64,000 nucleotides of DNA, from positions 124,001-188,000 of the forward strand of contig CAJVRT020000002.1 in the NCBI GenBank assembly GCA_911728455.2, written 5' to 3'. The stretch comes from Marthasterias glacialis (lineage: Eukaryota > Echinodermata > Asteroidea > Forcipulatida > Asteriidae). Below the pieces are notes generated by a model. That model ran no database searches, was not told the DNA's origin, and saw nothing but the letters and a program-made list of their open reading frames with translations. Position numbers and translations under genes: made by a program. The stretch's first letter is position 1; every line of letters starts with the position of its first letter. This document shows, piece after piece, positions 1 through 12,788 of the stretch.

Positions 1-3000
1 CTCAAGGGGGGGTAACGGTGACTTTTTCAGTTTTTTGGCCTAAAAGGAAGGGCCCTAAAATCTTGGATATTTTCCAAACTAAGGCAGATCCGGACCTGCA
101 AAGTGTAGGGCTGGGGTCGGGGGAGGTTCCCTCTTGAGTTGGTAGAGCAAAAACGACTTTGAAATTTTGGTCCAAAATTGAAAATCTCTCAAGGGGGGGT
201 AACGGTGACTTTTTCAGTTTTTTGGCCCAAAAGGAAGGGCCCTAAAATCGTGGATATTTTCCAAACTAAGGCAGATCCGGACCTGCAAAGTGTAGGGCTG
301 GGGTCGGGGGAGGTTCCCTCTTGAGTTGGTAAAGCAAAAACGACTTTGAAATTTTGGTCCAAAATTGAAAATCTCTCAAGGGGGGGTAACGGTGACTTTT
401 TCGGTTTTTTGGCCCAAAATAGAAGGGCCCTAAAATCGTGGATATTTTCCAAACTAAGGCAGATCCGGACCTGCAAAGTGTAGGGCTGGGGTCGGGGGGG
501 GTTCCCTCTTGAGTTGGTAGAGCAAAAACGACTTTGAAATTTTGGTCCAAAATTGAAAATCTCTCAAGGGGGGGTAACGGTGACTTTTTCAGTTTTTTGG
601 CCTAAAAGGAAGGGCCCTAAAATCTTGGATATTTTCCAAACTAAGGCAGATCCGGACCAGCAAAGTGTAGGGCTGGGGTCGGGGGAGGTTCCCTCTTGAG
701 TTGGTAGAGCAAAAACGACTTTGAAATTTTGGTCCAAAATTGAAAATCTCTCAAGGGGGGGTAACGGTGACTTTTTCAGTTTTTTGGCCCAAAAGGAAGG
801 GCCCTAAAATCGTGGATATTTTCCAAACTAAGGCAGATCCGGACCTGCAAAGTGTAGGGCTGGGGTCGGGGGAGGTTCGCTCCTGAGTTGGTAGAGCCAA
901 AACGACTTTGAAATTTTGGTCCAAAATTTAAAATCTCTCAAGGGGGGGTAACGGTGACTTTTTCGGTTTTTTGGCCCAAAAAGAAGGGCCCTAAAATCGT
1001 GGATATTTTCCAAACTAAGGCAGATCCGGACCTGCAAAGTGTAGGGCTTGGGTCGGGGGAGGTTCCCTCTTGAGTTGGTAGAGCAAAAACGACTTTGAAA
1101 TTTTGGTCCAAAAATGAAAATCTCTCAAGGGGGGGTAACGGTGACTTTTTCGTTTTTTTGGCCAAAAATAGAAGGGCCCTAAAATCATGGATATTTTCCA
1201 AACTAAGGCAGATCCGGACTTGCAAAGTGTAGGGCTGGGGTCGGGGGAGGTTCCCTCCTGAGTTGGTAGAGCCAAAACGACTTTGAAATTTTGGTCCAAA
1301 ATTGAAAATCTCTCAAGGGGGGGTAACGGTGACTTTTTCGGTTTTTTGGCCCAAAATAGAAGGGCCCTAAAATCGTGGATATTTTCCAAACTAAGGCAGA
1401 TCCGGACCTGCAAAGTGTAGGGTTGGGGTCGGGGGAGGTTCCCTCTTGAGTTGGTAGAGCAAAAACGACTTTGAAATTTTGGTCCAAAATTGAAAATCTC
1501 TCAAGGGGGGGTAACGGTGACTTTTTTGGTTTTTTGGCCCAAAAGGAAGGGCCCTAAAATCGTGGATATTTTCCAAACTAAGGCAGATCCGGACCTGCAA
1601 AGTGTAGGGCTGGGGTCGGGGGAGGTTCCCTCTTGAGTTGGTAGAGCAAAAACGACTTTGAAATTTTGGTCCAAAATTGAAAATCTCTCAAGGGGGGGTA
1701 ACGGTGACTTTTTCGGTTTTTTGGCCAAAAATAGAAGGGCCCTAAAATCATGGATATTTTCCAAACTAAGGCAGATCCGGACATGCAAAGTGTAGGGCTG
1801 GGGTCGGGGGAGGTTCGCTCCTGAGTTGGTAGAGCCAAAACGACTTTGAAATTTTGGTCCAAAATTGAAAATCTCTCAAGGGGGGGTAACGGTGACTTTT
1901 TCGGTTTTTTGGCCCAAAAAGAAGGGCCCTAAAATCGTGGATATTTTCCAAACTAAGGCAGATCCGGACCTGCAAAGTGTAGGGCTGGGGTCGGGGGAAG
2001 TTCCCTCTTGAGTTGGTAGAGCAAAAACGACTTTGAAATTTTGGTCCAAAATTGAAAATCTCTCAAGGGGGGGTAACGGTGACTTTTTCGGTTTTTTGGC
2101 CCAAAAAGAAGGGCCCTAAAATCATGGATATTTTCCAAACTAAGGCAGATCCGGACCTGCAAAGTGTAGGGCTGGGGTCGGGGGAGGTTCCCTCTTGAGT
2201 TGGTAGAGCAAAAACGACTTTGAAATTTTGGTCCAAAATTGAAAATCTCTCAAGGGGGGGGTAACGGTGACTTTTTCGGTTTTTTGGCCCAAAAAGAAGG
2301 GCCCTAAAATCGTGGATATGTTCCAAACTAAGGCAGATCCGGACCTGCAAAGTGTAGGGCTGGGGTCGGGGGAGGTTCCATCTTGAGTTGGTAGAGCAAA
2401 AACAAATTTGAAATTTTGGTCCAAAATTGAAAATCTCTCAAGGGGGGGGGGGGGGGGGTAACGGTGACTTTTTCGGTTTTTTGGCACAAAAAGAAGGGCC
2501 CTAAAATCGTGGATATTTTCCAAACTAAGGCAGATCCGGACCTGCAAAGTGTAGGGCTGGGGTCGGGGGAGGTTCGCTCCTGAGTTGGTAGAGCCAAAAC
2601 GACTTTGAAATTTTGGTCCAAAATTGAAAATCTCTCAAGGGGGGGTAACGGTGACTTTTTCGGTTTTTTGGCCCAAAAAGAAGGGCCCTAAAATCGTGGA
2701 TATTTTCCAAACTAAGGCAGATCCGGACCTGCAAAGTGTAGGGCTTGGGTCGGGGGAGGTTCCCTCTTGAGTTGGTAGAGCAAAAACGACTTTGAAATTT
2801 TGGTCCAAAATTGAAAATCTCTCAAGGGGGGGTAACGGTGACTTTTTCGGTTTTTTGGCCCAAAAGGAAGGGCCCTAAAATCATGGATATTTTCCAAACT
2901 AAGGCAGATCCGGACCTGCAAAGTGTAGGGCTGGGGTCGGGGGAGGTTACCTCTTGCGTTGGTAGAGCAAAAACGACTTTGAAATTTTGGTCCAAAATTG

Positions 3001-6000
3001 AAAATCTCTCAAGGGGGGTTAACGGTGACTTTTTCGGTTTTTTGGCCCAAAAGGAAGGGCCCTAAAATCGTGGATATTTTCCAAACTAAGGCAGATCCGG
3101 ACCTGCAAAGTGTAGGGCTGGGGTCGGGGGAGGTTCCCTCTTGAGTTGGTAGAGCAAAAACGACTTTGAAATTTTGGTCCAAAATTGAAAATCTCTCAAG
3201 GGGGGGGGGGGGGTAACGGTGACTTTTTCGGTTTTTTGGCCCAAAAAGAAGGGCCCTAAAATCGTGGATATTTTCCAAACTAAGGCAGATCCGGACCTGC
3301 AAAGTGTAGGGCTGGGGTCGGGGGAGGTTCCCTCTTGAGTTGGTAGAGCAAAAACGACTTTGAAATTTTGGTCCAAAAATGAAAATCTCTCAAGGGGGGG
3401 TAACGGTGACTTTTTCGGTTTTTTGGCCCAAAATAGAAGGGCCCAAAAATCGTGGATATTTTCCAAACTAAGGCAGATCCGGACCTGCAAAGTGTAGGGC
3501 TGGGGTCGGGGGAGGTTCCCTCTTGAGTTGGTAGAGCAAAAACGACTTTGAAATTTTGGTCCAAAATTGAAAATCTCTCAAGGGGGGGTAACGGTGACTT
3601 TTTCGGTTTTTTGGCCAAAAATAGAAGGGCCCTAAAATCATGGATATTTTCCAAACTAAGGCAGATCCGGACATGCAAAGTGTAGGGCTGGGGTCGGGGG
3701 AGGTTCGCTCCTGAGTTGGTAGAGCTAAAACGACTTTGAAATTTTGGTCCAAAATTGAAAATCTCTCAAGGGGGGGTAACGGTGACTTTTTCGGTTTTTT
3801 GGCCCAAAAAGAAGGGCCCTAAAATCGTGGATATGTTCCAAACTAAGGCAGATCCGGACCTGCAAAGTGTAGGGCTGGGGTCGGGGGAGGTTCCATCTTG
3901 AGTTGGTAGAGCAAAAACAAATTTGAAATTTTGGTCCAAAATTGAAAATCTCTCAAGGGGGGGGGGGGTAACGGTGACTTTTTCGGTTTTTTGGCACAAA
4001 AAGAAGGGCCCTAAAATCGTGGATATTTTCCAAACTAAGGCAGATCCGGACCTGCAAAGTGTAGGGCTGGGGTCGGGGGAGGTTCGCTCCTGAGTTGGTA
4101 GAGCCAAAACGACTTTGAAATTTTGGTCCAAAATTTAAAATCTCTCAAGGGGGGGTAACGGTGACTTTTTCGGTTTTTTGGCCCAAAAAGAAGGGCCCTA
4201 AAATCGTAGATATTTTCCAAACTAAGGCAGATCCGGACCTGCAAAGTGTAGGGCTTGGGTCGGGGGAGGTTCCCTCTTGAGTTGGTAGAGCAAAAACGAC
4301 TTTGAAATTTTGGTCCAAAATTGAAAATCTCTCAAGGGGGGGTAACGGTGACTTTTTCGGTTTTTTGGCCCAAAAGGAAGGGCCCTAAAATCATGGATAT
4401 TTTCCAAACTAAGGCAGATCCGGACCTGCAAAGTGTAGGGCTGGGGTCGGGGGAGGTTACCTCTTGCGTTGGTAGAGCAAAAACAAATTTGAAATTTTGG
4501 TCCAAAATTGAAAATCTCTCAAGGGGGGGTAACGGTGACTTTTTCGGTTTTTTGGCCCAAAAAGAAGGGCCCTAAAATCGTGGATATTTTCCAAACTAAG
4601 GCAGATCCGGACCTGCAAAGTGTAGGGCTGGGGTCGGGGGAGGTTCCCTCTTGAGTTGGTAGAGCAAAAACGACTTTGAAATTTTGGTCCAAAAATGAAA
4701 ATCTCTCAAGGGGGGGTAACGGTGACTTTTTCGTTTTTTTGGCCAAAAATAGAAGGGCCCTAAAATCATGGATAATTTCCAAAACTAAGGCAGATCCGGA
4801 CTTGCAAAGTGTAGGGCTGGGGTCGGGGGAGGTTCCCTCCTGAGTTGGTAGAGCCAAAACGACTTTGAAATTTTGGTCCAAAATTGAAAATCTCTCAAGG
4901 GGGGGTAACGGTGACTTTTTCGGTTTCTTGGCCCAAAAAGAAGGGCCCTAAAATCGTGGATATTTTCTAAACTAAGGCAGATCCGGACCTGCAAAGTGTA
5001 GGGCTGGGGTCGGGGGAGGTTCCCTCTTGAGTTGGTAAAGCAAAAACGACTTTGAAATTTTGGTCCAAAATTGAAAATCTCTCAAGGGGGGGGTAACGGT
5101 GACTTTTTCGGTTTTTTGGCCCAAAATAGAAGGGCCCTAAAATCCTGGATATTTTCCAAACTAAGGCAGATCCGGACCTGCAAAGTGTAGGGTTGGGGTC
5201 GGGGGAGGTTCCCTCTTGAGTTGGTAGAGCAAAAACGACTTTGAAATTTTGGTCCAAAATTGAAAATCTCTCAAGGGGGGGTAACGGTGACTTTTTCGGT
5301 TTTTTGGCCCAAAAGGAAGGGCCCTAAAATCGTGGATATTTTCCAAACTAAGGCAGATCCGGACCTGCAAAGTGTAGGGCTGGGGTCGGGGGAGGTTCCC
5401 TCTTGAGTTGGTAGAGCAAAAACGACTTTGAAATTTTGGTCCAAAATTGAAAATCTCTCAAGGGGGGGGGGGGGTAACGGTGACTTTTTCGGTTTTTTGG
5501 CCCAAAAAGAAGGGCCCTAAAATCGTGGATATTTTCCAAACTAAGGCAGATCCGGACCTGCAAAGTGTAGGGCTGGGGTCGGGGGAGGTTCCCTCTTGAG
5601 TTGGTAGAGCAAAAACGACTTTGAAATTTTGGTCCAAAAATGAAAATCTCTCAAGGGGGGGTAACGGTGACTTTTTCGGTTTTTTGGCCCAAAATAGAAG
5701 GGCCCAAAAATCGTGGATATTTTCCAAACTAAGGCAGATCCGGACCTGCAAAGTGTAGGGCTGGGGTCGGGGGAGGTTCCCTCTTGAGTTGGTAAAGCAA
5801 AAACGACTTTGAAATTTTGGTCCAAAATTGAAAATCTCTCAAGGGGGGGTAACGGTGACTTTTTCGGTTTTTTGGCCCAAAATAGAAGGGCCCTAAAATC
5901 CTGGATATTTTCCAAACTAAGGCAGATCCGGACCTGCAAAGTGTAGGGTTGGGGTCGGGGGAGGTTCCCTCTTGAGTTGGTAGAGCAAAAACGACTTTGA

Positions 6001-9000
6001 AATTTTGGTCCAAAATTGAAAATCTCTCAAGGGGGGGTAACGGTGACTTTTTCGGTTTTTTGGCCCAAAAGGAAGGGCCCTAAAATCGTGGATATTTTCC
6101 AAACTAAGGCAGATCCGGACCTGCAAAGTGTAGGGCTGGGGTCGGGGGAGGTTCCCTCTTGAGTTGGTAGAGCAAAAACGACTTTGAAATTTTGGTCCAA
6201 AATTGAAAATCTCTCAAGGGGGGGGGGGGGGGGGTAACGGTGACTTTTTCGGTTTTTTGGCCCAAAAAGAAGGGCCCTAAAATCGTGGATATTTTCCAAA
6301 CTAAGGCAGATCCGGACCTGCAAAGTGTAGGGCTGGGGTCGGGGAGGTTCCCTCTTGAGTTGGTAGAGCAAAAACGACTTTGAAATTTTGGTCCAAAAAT
6401 GAAAATCTCTCAAGGGGGGGTAACGGTGACTTTTTCGGTTTTTTGGCCCAAAATAGAAGGGCCCAAAAATCGTGGATATTTTCCAAACTAAGGCAGATCC
6501 GGACCTGCAAAGTGTAGGGCTGGGGTCGGGGGAGGTTCCCTCTTGAGTTGGTAGAGCCAAAACGACTTTGAAATTTTGGTCCAAAATTGAAAATCTCTCA
6601 AGGGGGGGTAACGGTGACTTTTTCGGTTTTTTGGCCCAAAAGGAAGGGCCCTAAAATCGTGGATATTTTCCAAACTAAGGCAGATCCGGACCTGCAAAGT
6701 GTAGGGCTGGGGTCGGGGGAGGTTCCCTCTTGAGTTGGTAGAACAAAAACGACTTTGAAATTTTGGTCCAAAATTGAAAATCTCTCAAGGGGGGGTAACG
6801 GTGACTTTTTCGGTTTTTTGGCCAAAAATAGAAGGGCCCTAAAATCATGGATATTTTCCAAACTAAGGCAGATCCGGACATGCAAAGTGTAGGGCTGGGG
6901 TCGGGGGAGGTTAGCTCCTGAGTTGGTGGAGCCAAAACGACTTTGAAATTTTGGTCCAAAATTGAAAATCTCTCAAGGGGGGGTAACGGTGACTTTTTCG
7001 TTTTTTTGGCCCAAAAAGAAGGGCCCTAAAATCGTGGATATTTTCCAAACTAAGGCAGATCCGGCCCTGCAAAGTGTAGGGCTGGGGTCGGGGGAGGTTC
7101 CCTCTTGAGTTGGTAGAGCAAAAACGACTTTGAAATTTTGGTCCAAAATTGAAAATCTCTCAAGGGGGGGTAACGGTGACTTTTTCGGTTTTTTGGCCCA
7201 AAAAGAAGGGCCCTAAAATCGTGGATATTTTCCAAACTAAGGCAGATCCGGACCTGCAAAGTGTAGGGCTGGGGTCGGGGGAGGTTCCCTCTTGAGTTGG
7301 TAGAGCAAAAACGACTTTGAAATTTTGGTCCAAAAATGAAAATCTCTCAAGGGGGGGTAACAGTGACTTTTTCGGTTTTTTGGCCCAAAATAGAAGGGCC
7401 CTAAAATCGTGGATATTTTCCAAACTGAGGCAGATCCGGACATGCAAAGTGTAGGGCTGGGGTCGGGGGAGGTTCCCTCTTGAGTTGGGAGAGTAAAAAC
7501 GACTTTGAAATTTTGGTCCAAAATTGAAAATCTCTCAAGGGGGGGTAACGGTGACTTTTTCGGTTTTTTGGCCCAAAAGGAAGGGCCCTAAAATCGTGGA
7601 TATTTTCCAAACTAAGGCAGATCCGGACCTGCAAAGTGTAGGGCTGGGGTCGGGGGAGGTTCCCTCTTGAGTTGGTAGAGCAAAAACGACTTTGAAATTT
7701 TGGTCCAAAATTGAAAATCTCTCAAGGGGGGGTAACGGTGACTTTTTCGGTTTTTTGGCCAAAAATAGAAGGGCCCTAAAATCATGGATATTTTCCAAAC
7801 TAAGGCAGATCCGGACATGCAAAGTGTAGGGCTGGGGTCGGGGGAGGTTCGCTCCTGAGTTGGTAGAGCCAAAACGACTTTGAAATTTTGGTCCAAAATT
7901 GAAAATCTCTCAAGGGGGGGTAACGGTGACTTTTTCGGTTTTTTGGCCCAAAAAGAAGGGCCCTAAAATCGTGGATATTTTCCAAACTAAGGCAGATCCG
8001 GACCTGCAAAGTGTAGGGCTGGGGTCGGGGGAAGTTCCCTCTTGAGTTGGTAGAGCAAAAACGACTTTGAAATTTTGGTCCAAAATTGAAAATCTCTCAA
8101 GGGGGGGTAACGGTGACTTTTTCGGTTTTTTGGCCCAAAAAGAAGGGCCCTAAAATCATGGATATTTTCCAAACTAAGGCAGATCCGGACTTGCAAAGTG
8201 TAGGGCTGGGGTCGGGGGAGGTTCCCTCTTGAGTTGGTAGAGCCAAAACGACTTTGAAATTTTGGTCCAAAATTGAAAATCTCTCAAGGGGGGGGGGGGG
8301 GGGGGGGTAACGGTGACTTTTTCGGTTTTTTGGCACAAAAAGAAGGGCCCTAAAATCGTGGATATTTTCCAAACTAAGGCAGATCCGGACCTGCAAAGTG
8401 TAGGGCTGGGGTCGGGGGAGGTTCCCTCTTGAGTTGGTAGAGCAAAAACGACTTTGAAATTTTGGTCCAAAATTGAAAATCTCTCAAGGGGGGGTAACGG
8501 TGACTTTTTCGGTTTTTTGGCCCAAAATAGAAGGGCCCTAAAATCCTGGATATTTTCCAAACTAAGGCAGATCCGGACGTGCAAAGTGTAGGGCTGGGGT
8601 CGGGGGAGGTTCCCTCTTGAGTTGGTAGAGCAAAAACGACTTTGAAATTTTGGTCCAAAATTGAAAATCTCTCAAGGGGGGGTAACGGTGACTTTTTCGG
8701 TTTTTTGGCCCAAAAAGAAGGGCCCTAAAATCGTGGATATTTTCCAAACTAAGGCAGATCCGGACCTGCAAAGTGTAGGGCTGGGGTCGGGGGAGGTTCC
8801 CTCTTGAGTTGGTGGAGCCAAAACGACTTTGAAATTTTGGTCCAAAATTGAAAATCTCTCAAGGGGGGGGGTAACGGTGACTTTTTCGGTTTTTTGGCCA
8901 AAATAGAAGGGCCCTAAAATCGTGGATATTTTCCAAACTAAGGCAGATCCGGACCTGCAAAGTGTAGGGTTGGGGTCGGGGGAGGTTCCCTCTTGAGTTG

Positions 9001-10480
9001 GTAGAGCAAAAACGACTTTGAAATTTTGGTCCAAAATTGAAAATCTCTCAAGGGGGGGTAACGGTGACTTTTTCGGTTTTTTGGCCCAAAAGGAAGGGCC
9101 CTAAAATCGTGGATATTTTCCAAACTAAGGCAGATCCGGACCTGCAAAGTGTAGGGCTGGGGTCGGGGGAGGTTCCCTCTTGAGTTGGTAGAGCAAAAAC
9201 GACTTTGAAATTTTGGTCCAAAATTGAAAATCTCTCAAGGGGGGGGAGGGGTAACGGTGACTTTTTCGGTTTTTTGGCCCAAAAAGAAGGGCCCTAAAAT
9301 CGTGGATATTTTCCAAACTAAGGCAGATCCGGACCTGCAAAGTGTAGGGCTGGGGTCGGGGGAGGTTCCCTCTTGAGTTGGTAGAGCAAAAACGACTTTG
9401 AAATTTTGGTCCAAAATTGAAAATCTCTCAAGGGGGGGTAACGGTGACTTTTTCGTTTTTTTGGCCAAAAACAGAAGGGCCCTAAAATCCTGGATATTTT
9501 CCAAACTAAGGCAGATCCGGACCTGCAAAGTGTAGGGCTGGGGTCGGGGGAGGTTCCCTCCTGAGTTGGTAGAGCAAAAACGACTTTGAAATTTTGGTCC
9601 AAAATTGAAAATCTCTCAAGGGGGGGTAACGGTGACTTTTTCGGTTTTTTGGCCCAAAAAGAAGGGCCCTAAAATCGTGGATATTTTCCAAACTAAGGCA
9701 GATCCGGACCTGCAAAGTGTAGGGCTGGGGTCGGGGGAGGTTCCCTCTGGAGTTGGTAGAGCAAAAACGACTTTGAAATTTTGGTCCAAAATTGAAAATC
9801 TCTCAAGGGGGGGTAACGGTGACTTTTTGGGTTTTTTGGCCCAAAAAGAAGGGCCTTAAAATCCTGGATATTTTCCAAACTAAGGCAGATCTGGACCTGC
9901 AAAGTGTAGGTCTGCGGTCGGGGAGGGTCCCTCTTGAGTTAGTAGAGCAAAAATGAATTTGAAATTTTGGGCCAAAATTGAAAATCTCTCAAGGGGGGGG
10001 GTAACGGTGACTCTTTCGGGTGTTTTGGCACATAAAAGAAGGGCCCTAAAATCGTGGATATTTTCCAAACTAAGGCAGATCTGGACCTGCAAAGTGTAGG
10101 GCTGGGGTCGGGGAGGTTCCCTCATGAGCTGGTAGAGCAAAAACGTTTTGAAAATGTTGGTCCAAAATTAACAATCTCTCAAGGGGGGGTAACGGTGACT
10201 TTTTCGGTATTTAGGCCCAAAAAGAAGGGCCCTACAATCGTTCATATTTTCAAAACTAAGGCAGATCCGGACCTGCAAAGTATAGGGCTGGGGTTGGGGA
10301 GGTTCCCTCTTGAGTTGGTAGAGCAAAAGTGACTTTGAAATCTCTCAAATTGAAGATCTCTCAAGGGGGTGGGGGGTAACGGTGACATTTTCGGTTTTTT
10401 TGACCAAAAAGCGGTGGCCTAAAATCGTCGATATTTCTAAAACTAAGGCAGATCCGTACCTGCAAAGTATAGGGCTGGGG
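1..10480. repeat. Satellite array, 187-188 bp unit, about 56 copies
   Basis: Units begin with CTCAAG, a G-run, then TAACGGTGACTTTTTC, and recur at 1, 188, 375, 563 and so on up to about 10,480. The 187-188 bp period is nucleosome-sized. Copies differ by scattered substitutions, by AAAAAG/AAAAGG/AAAATAG variants before AAGGGCCC, and by a G-run of about 6 to over 20 bases (long runs near 2,440, 6,220 and 8,290). The array starts at the window edge, so it probably extends left. Most units look over 95% alike; from about 9,830 rightward they diverge steadily. The 69-136-residue open frames on both strands are by-products of a stop-poor unit whose length is not a multiple of three, so each frame recurs in turn. 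I see no gene. A centromeric or heterochromatic location is a guess. Confidence 0.97.
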
Positions 10481-11205
10481 TAACGGTTTTCATTTTTTTT
10501 TTTTGGGGGGGGCATACATTTCTGCAGGGGGCGATGTTGGATGGTAACTTTGATTTGTTAGGCTTTTGGGGGGAAAGATTTGTGTTGAAAAACGTCGATA
10601 AATTTTCCCTAACAAATGGAGATCTGGAGTTCAAGTTTGAATCGGTGTCTTTGCTGCCTTCTGTTGGTATTGTGAAATCGACTATGTGATGTTGGTCCAT
10701 ATTCTCGGAGGTTGTGAATCAAACAGAAATTGTAGCAGCTCTGGAACACCACCCCTTTGGCAATTACTGTGGAATTAATCAATAATTGTTTATGCTAGAA
10801 AGATGTGTTGGTACCTGCAGTTACTTCCAGTAGTCCAGCATCCGAAAAAAGTCTTGTACGGCCATCCGGCGGCATCTTTAGCGGGCATGCTTCCGACGCT
10901 CCTCCAAAGCATGTCCAAAGGGACCTCTGTACACGGAGCTGTCAGTGAGTAAAAAATACATCAGTTACCTAAGGGCATATCTAACACATTACAATATTTC
11001 TCAAAAGGAGGGGGGCTGGGTAACGGTGACTTGCTGGGATCCGGGGGTGAAACCTTTGTGCCGAAAAATCGTGGATATTTTCCGAACTAAGGCAAATTTG
11101 GGCTTGGAAGTTAAGCGCTGCTGTATCGGGGGGATGGCGGCTTTGGTCAAAATGGACGGAACGCCCAAGAGTATAGGGCCAACACATCGAGAGAGACAAC
11201 AGGGG
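10481..11205. repeat. Decayed relics of the satellite beside the array
   Basis: The last recognisable unit ends near 10,480. Two more distant relics follow. At about 10,490-10,700, AAAACGTCGATAAATTTTCC then AGATCTGG matches the unit core AAAATCGTGGATATTTTCC then AGATCCGG. At about 10,993-11,110, CTCAAAAGGAGGGGGG, then GGTAACGGTGACTT and AAAATCGTGGATATTTTCCG, follows the unit in order. Between them (10,700-10,990) I recognise nothing. No coding potential is credible here. Confidence 0.7.
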
Positions 11206-11289
11206 CTGTGTCTTTAACAACGGCAGGGAATTTCCTACCGAAAAATGGTTCCGCTCTATGTTTCACAATAACTCCTAAACAGATTGTGC

Positions 11290-11990
11290 TTGAGAAACAC
11301 AACGTTTACCTGTACCAACCTTGGAAAGTCTTGTACCCTGAAAATTATTTTGATGGCTGTGCGACAGGTCCGTTGTTCCCAAAACGAAGAGCAAGCAGGA
11401 ATACTCCCGAGTTGTCTTCAAACAGTGTTCGACGTGACTTTGTACACCATGCTGTCCTAGAACAAAAAACTAAAAAACAAATAAATTCAAATCACCCTCA
11501 ATCAATTGCTGGGTTTGCACATGGCAGATACCGTTGGAAAGCCCTGCTCACGGGTTCTTGGTTCATAGTAGTTCCATGGCTGTCGTTTGAAATGTACCCG
11601 ACGTGAGCAGCCATAGAGAGGGGCTACCACCCCGAGGTAATTAGCGAAAAGAAGCAGCTTGTTAACAACGGCTAGAAATAACATATAGAGACATAGTTTG
11701 TACTTGCGTCTGCCTTGAATGGTCCTGCACCCAACAAGTTATCTTTGGAGATCGTGCGACGGGCAGCTGTCACATGCCCAAATCGACGGGCAAGCAAGAA
11801 TACTCCGAGTTGTCTTCAAACGAGTATTCAACGGGAACTTGTACACAATGCTGTCCCAGACACAAAGACAAAATATGAACGGTCAAATCAACCTCAAACA
11901 ATTGCTGGATTTACACATAATGTATTGGGCCCAGTAGTAAGGGCTGCTGCCCCGAAAAATTAGCCAGCAGGGTCTGCTTGTTTACACCAG
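11290..11990 (+). repeat. Two diverged direct copies of an unnamed repeat
   Basis: The stretch at about 11,296-11,650 and the one at about 11,700-11,985 share ordered blocks: GTGCGAC then GGGCAAGCA or GAGCAAGCA, AATACTCC, GAGTTGTCTTCAAAC, TTGTACAC then ATGCTGTCC, and CAATTGCTGG then TTTGCACAT or TTTACACAT. They are roughly 70-75% alike. The longest frame, about 130 codons at 11,208-11,606, crosses the first copy and does not persist in the second, so I do not call a gene. This is probably an old tandem duplication or two copies of a dispersed element. Confidence 0.55.
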
Positions 11991-12024
11991 TAATCAACGT
12001 CTCTATGTTCGTATTTTTCACTAA

Positions 12025-12060
12025 ATAAAAATAATAATAATAATAATAATAATAATATAA
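12025..12060. repeat. (AAT)n microsatellite
   Basis: About eleven AAT/ATA triplets follow CTAAATAAA. No gene is associated with it. Confidence 0.9.
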
Positions 12061-12137
12061 AATAATGCATTCAGTTCAATCAGCCCATCACCTCACTCAG
12101 CATTTTGTTTGGTTTTGCTTCATTCCTTATTTATTTT

Positions 12138-12321
12138 GTTTAACGTTACAAAATGTAGAAAAATTCCACTGTCTATCCATGCATGTGCAACAAAAATAAT
12201 AAGGTAAAGGTTTCTAATAGAATATATTTGTTTAACGTTACAAAATGTAGAAAAATTCCACTGTCTATCCATGCATGTGCAACACAAATAATAAGGTAAA
12301 AGTTTCTAATAGAATATATTT
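12138..12321. repeat. 92-bp tandem duplication
   Basis: The block starting GTTTAACGTTACAAAATG and ending AATAGAATATATTT occurs twice head to tail (12,138-12,229 and 12,230-12,321). There are only about two differences (CAAAAATAAT versus CACAAATAAT; AAAGG versus AAAAG), so the duplication is recent. Confidence 0.92.
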
Positions 12322-12398
12322 GTCGGTCTAGCTAAATGCCAGTGCTGCTTGCGTACAACTTATATTAGGTAAAGAAGTACAGCGAAATCATTAGATGT

Positions 12399-12788
12399 CT
12401 TAAAGCCCCAGCTCACTGACTGTAAATGCTTCCATTCTTTGCACAAATCAAGATATCTGTAATAAAACCAACCTGTGAAAATGTCAGCTCGATTCGTTGT
12501 TTCATTTTTTTTTTTTATTTATTTATTTATTATTTTGGGTTTTTTTGGGGGGGGAAACGGTAAAAATACATTTAACATTTTTGTTTGCATTCCTTTAGGC
12601 AAAGTTTTCGTGTCAATGAGACGAAAACTAATGTTGGATCTTAATTTTATTTATCATTTAAAAACGATAAAACTACAGGAAGAAATATTTCAAGGACTAT
12701 TTTCTACCATCATTATCTTCATATATATTTAAACCTGTGAACAATCATGTTTGTTTTTCTTACCAATGTTGACCTTCGGCTTTAAAGC
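12399..12788 (+). mobile_element. Dispersed repeat, copy A (MITE-like)
   Basis: This segment is bounded by CTTAAAG and CTTTAAAG. The reverse complement of 21,544-21,878 matches it in order: ATGCTTCCATTCTTTGCAC, CAACCTGTGAAAATGTCAGC, ACGGTAAAAAT, ATGTTGGATCTTA, TATTTCAAGG and TTACCAATGTTGA. The short terminal inverted repeat suggests a non-autonomous DNA transposon. The insert includes a T-rich and G-rich stretch near 12,505-12,555. The family is not recognised. Confidence 0.6.

Noticed and set aside
189-9902. Dozens of 69-185-codon open frames on the minus strand and a few on the plus strand
   Set aside because: They recur with every satellite unit in changing frames, have no family motif and shift with G-run length. 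They are by-products of the repeat.
1-10480. A CRISPR-like regular array
   Set aside because: There are no distinct repeat/spacer classes. The whole 187-188 bp unit repeats, and the context is an animal genome.
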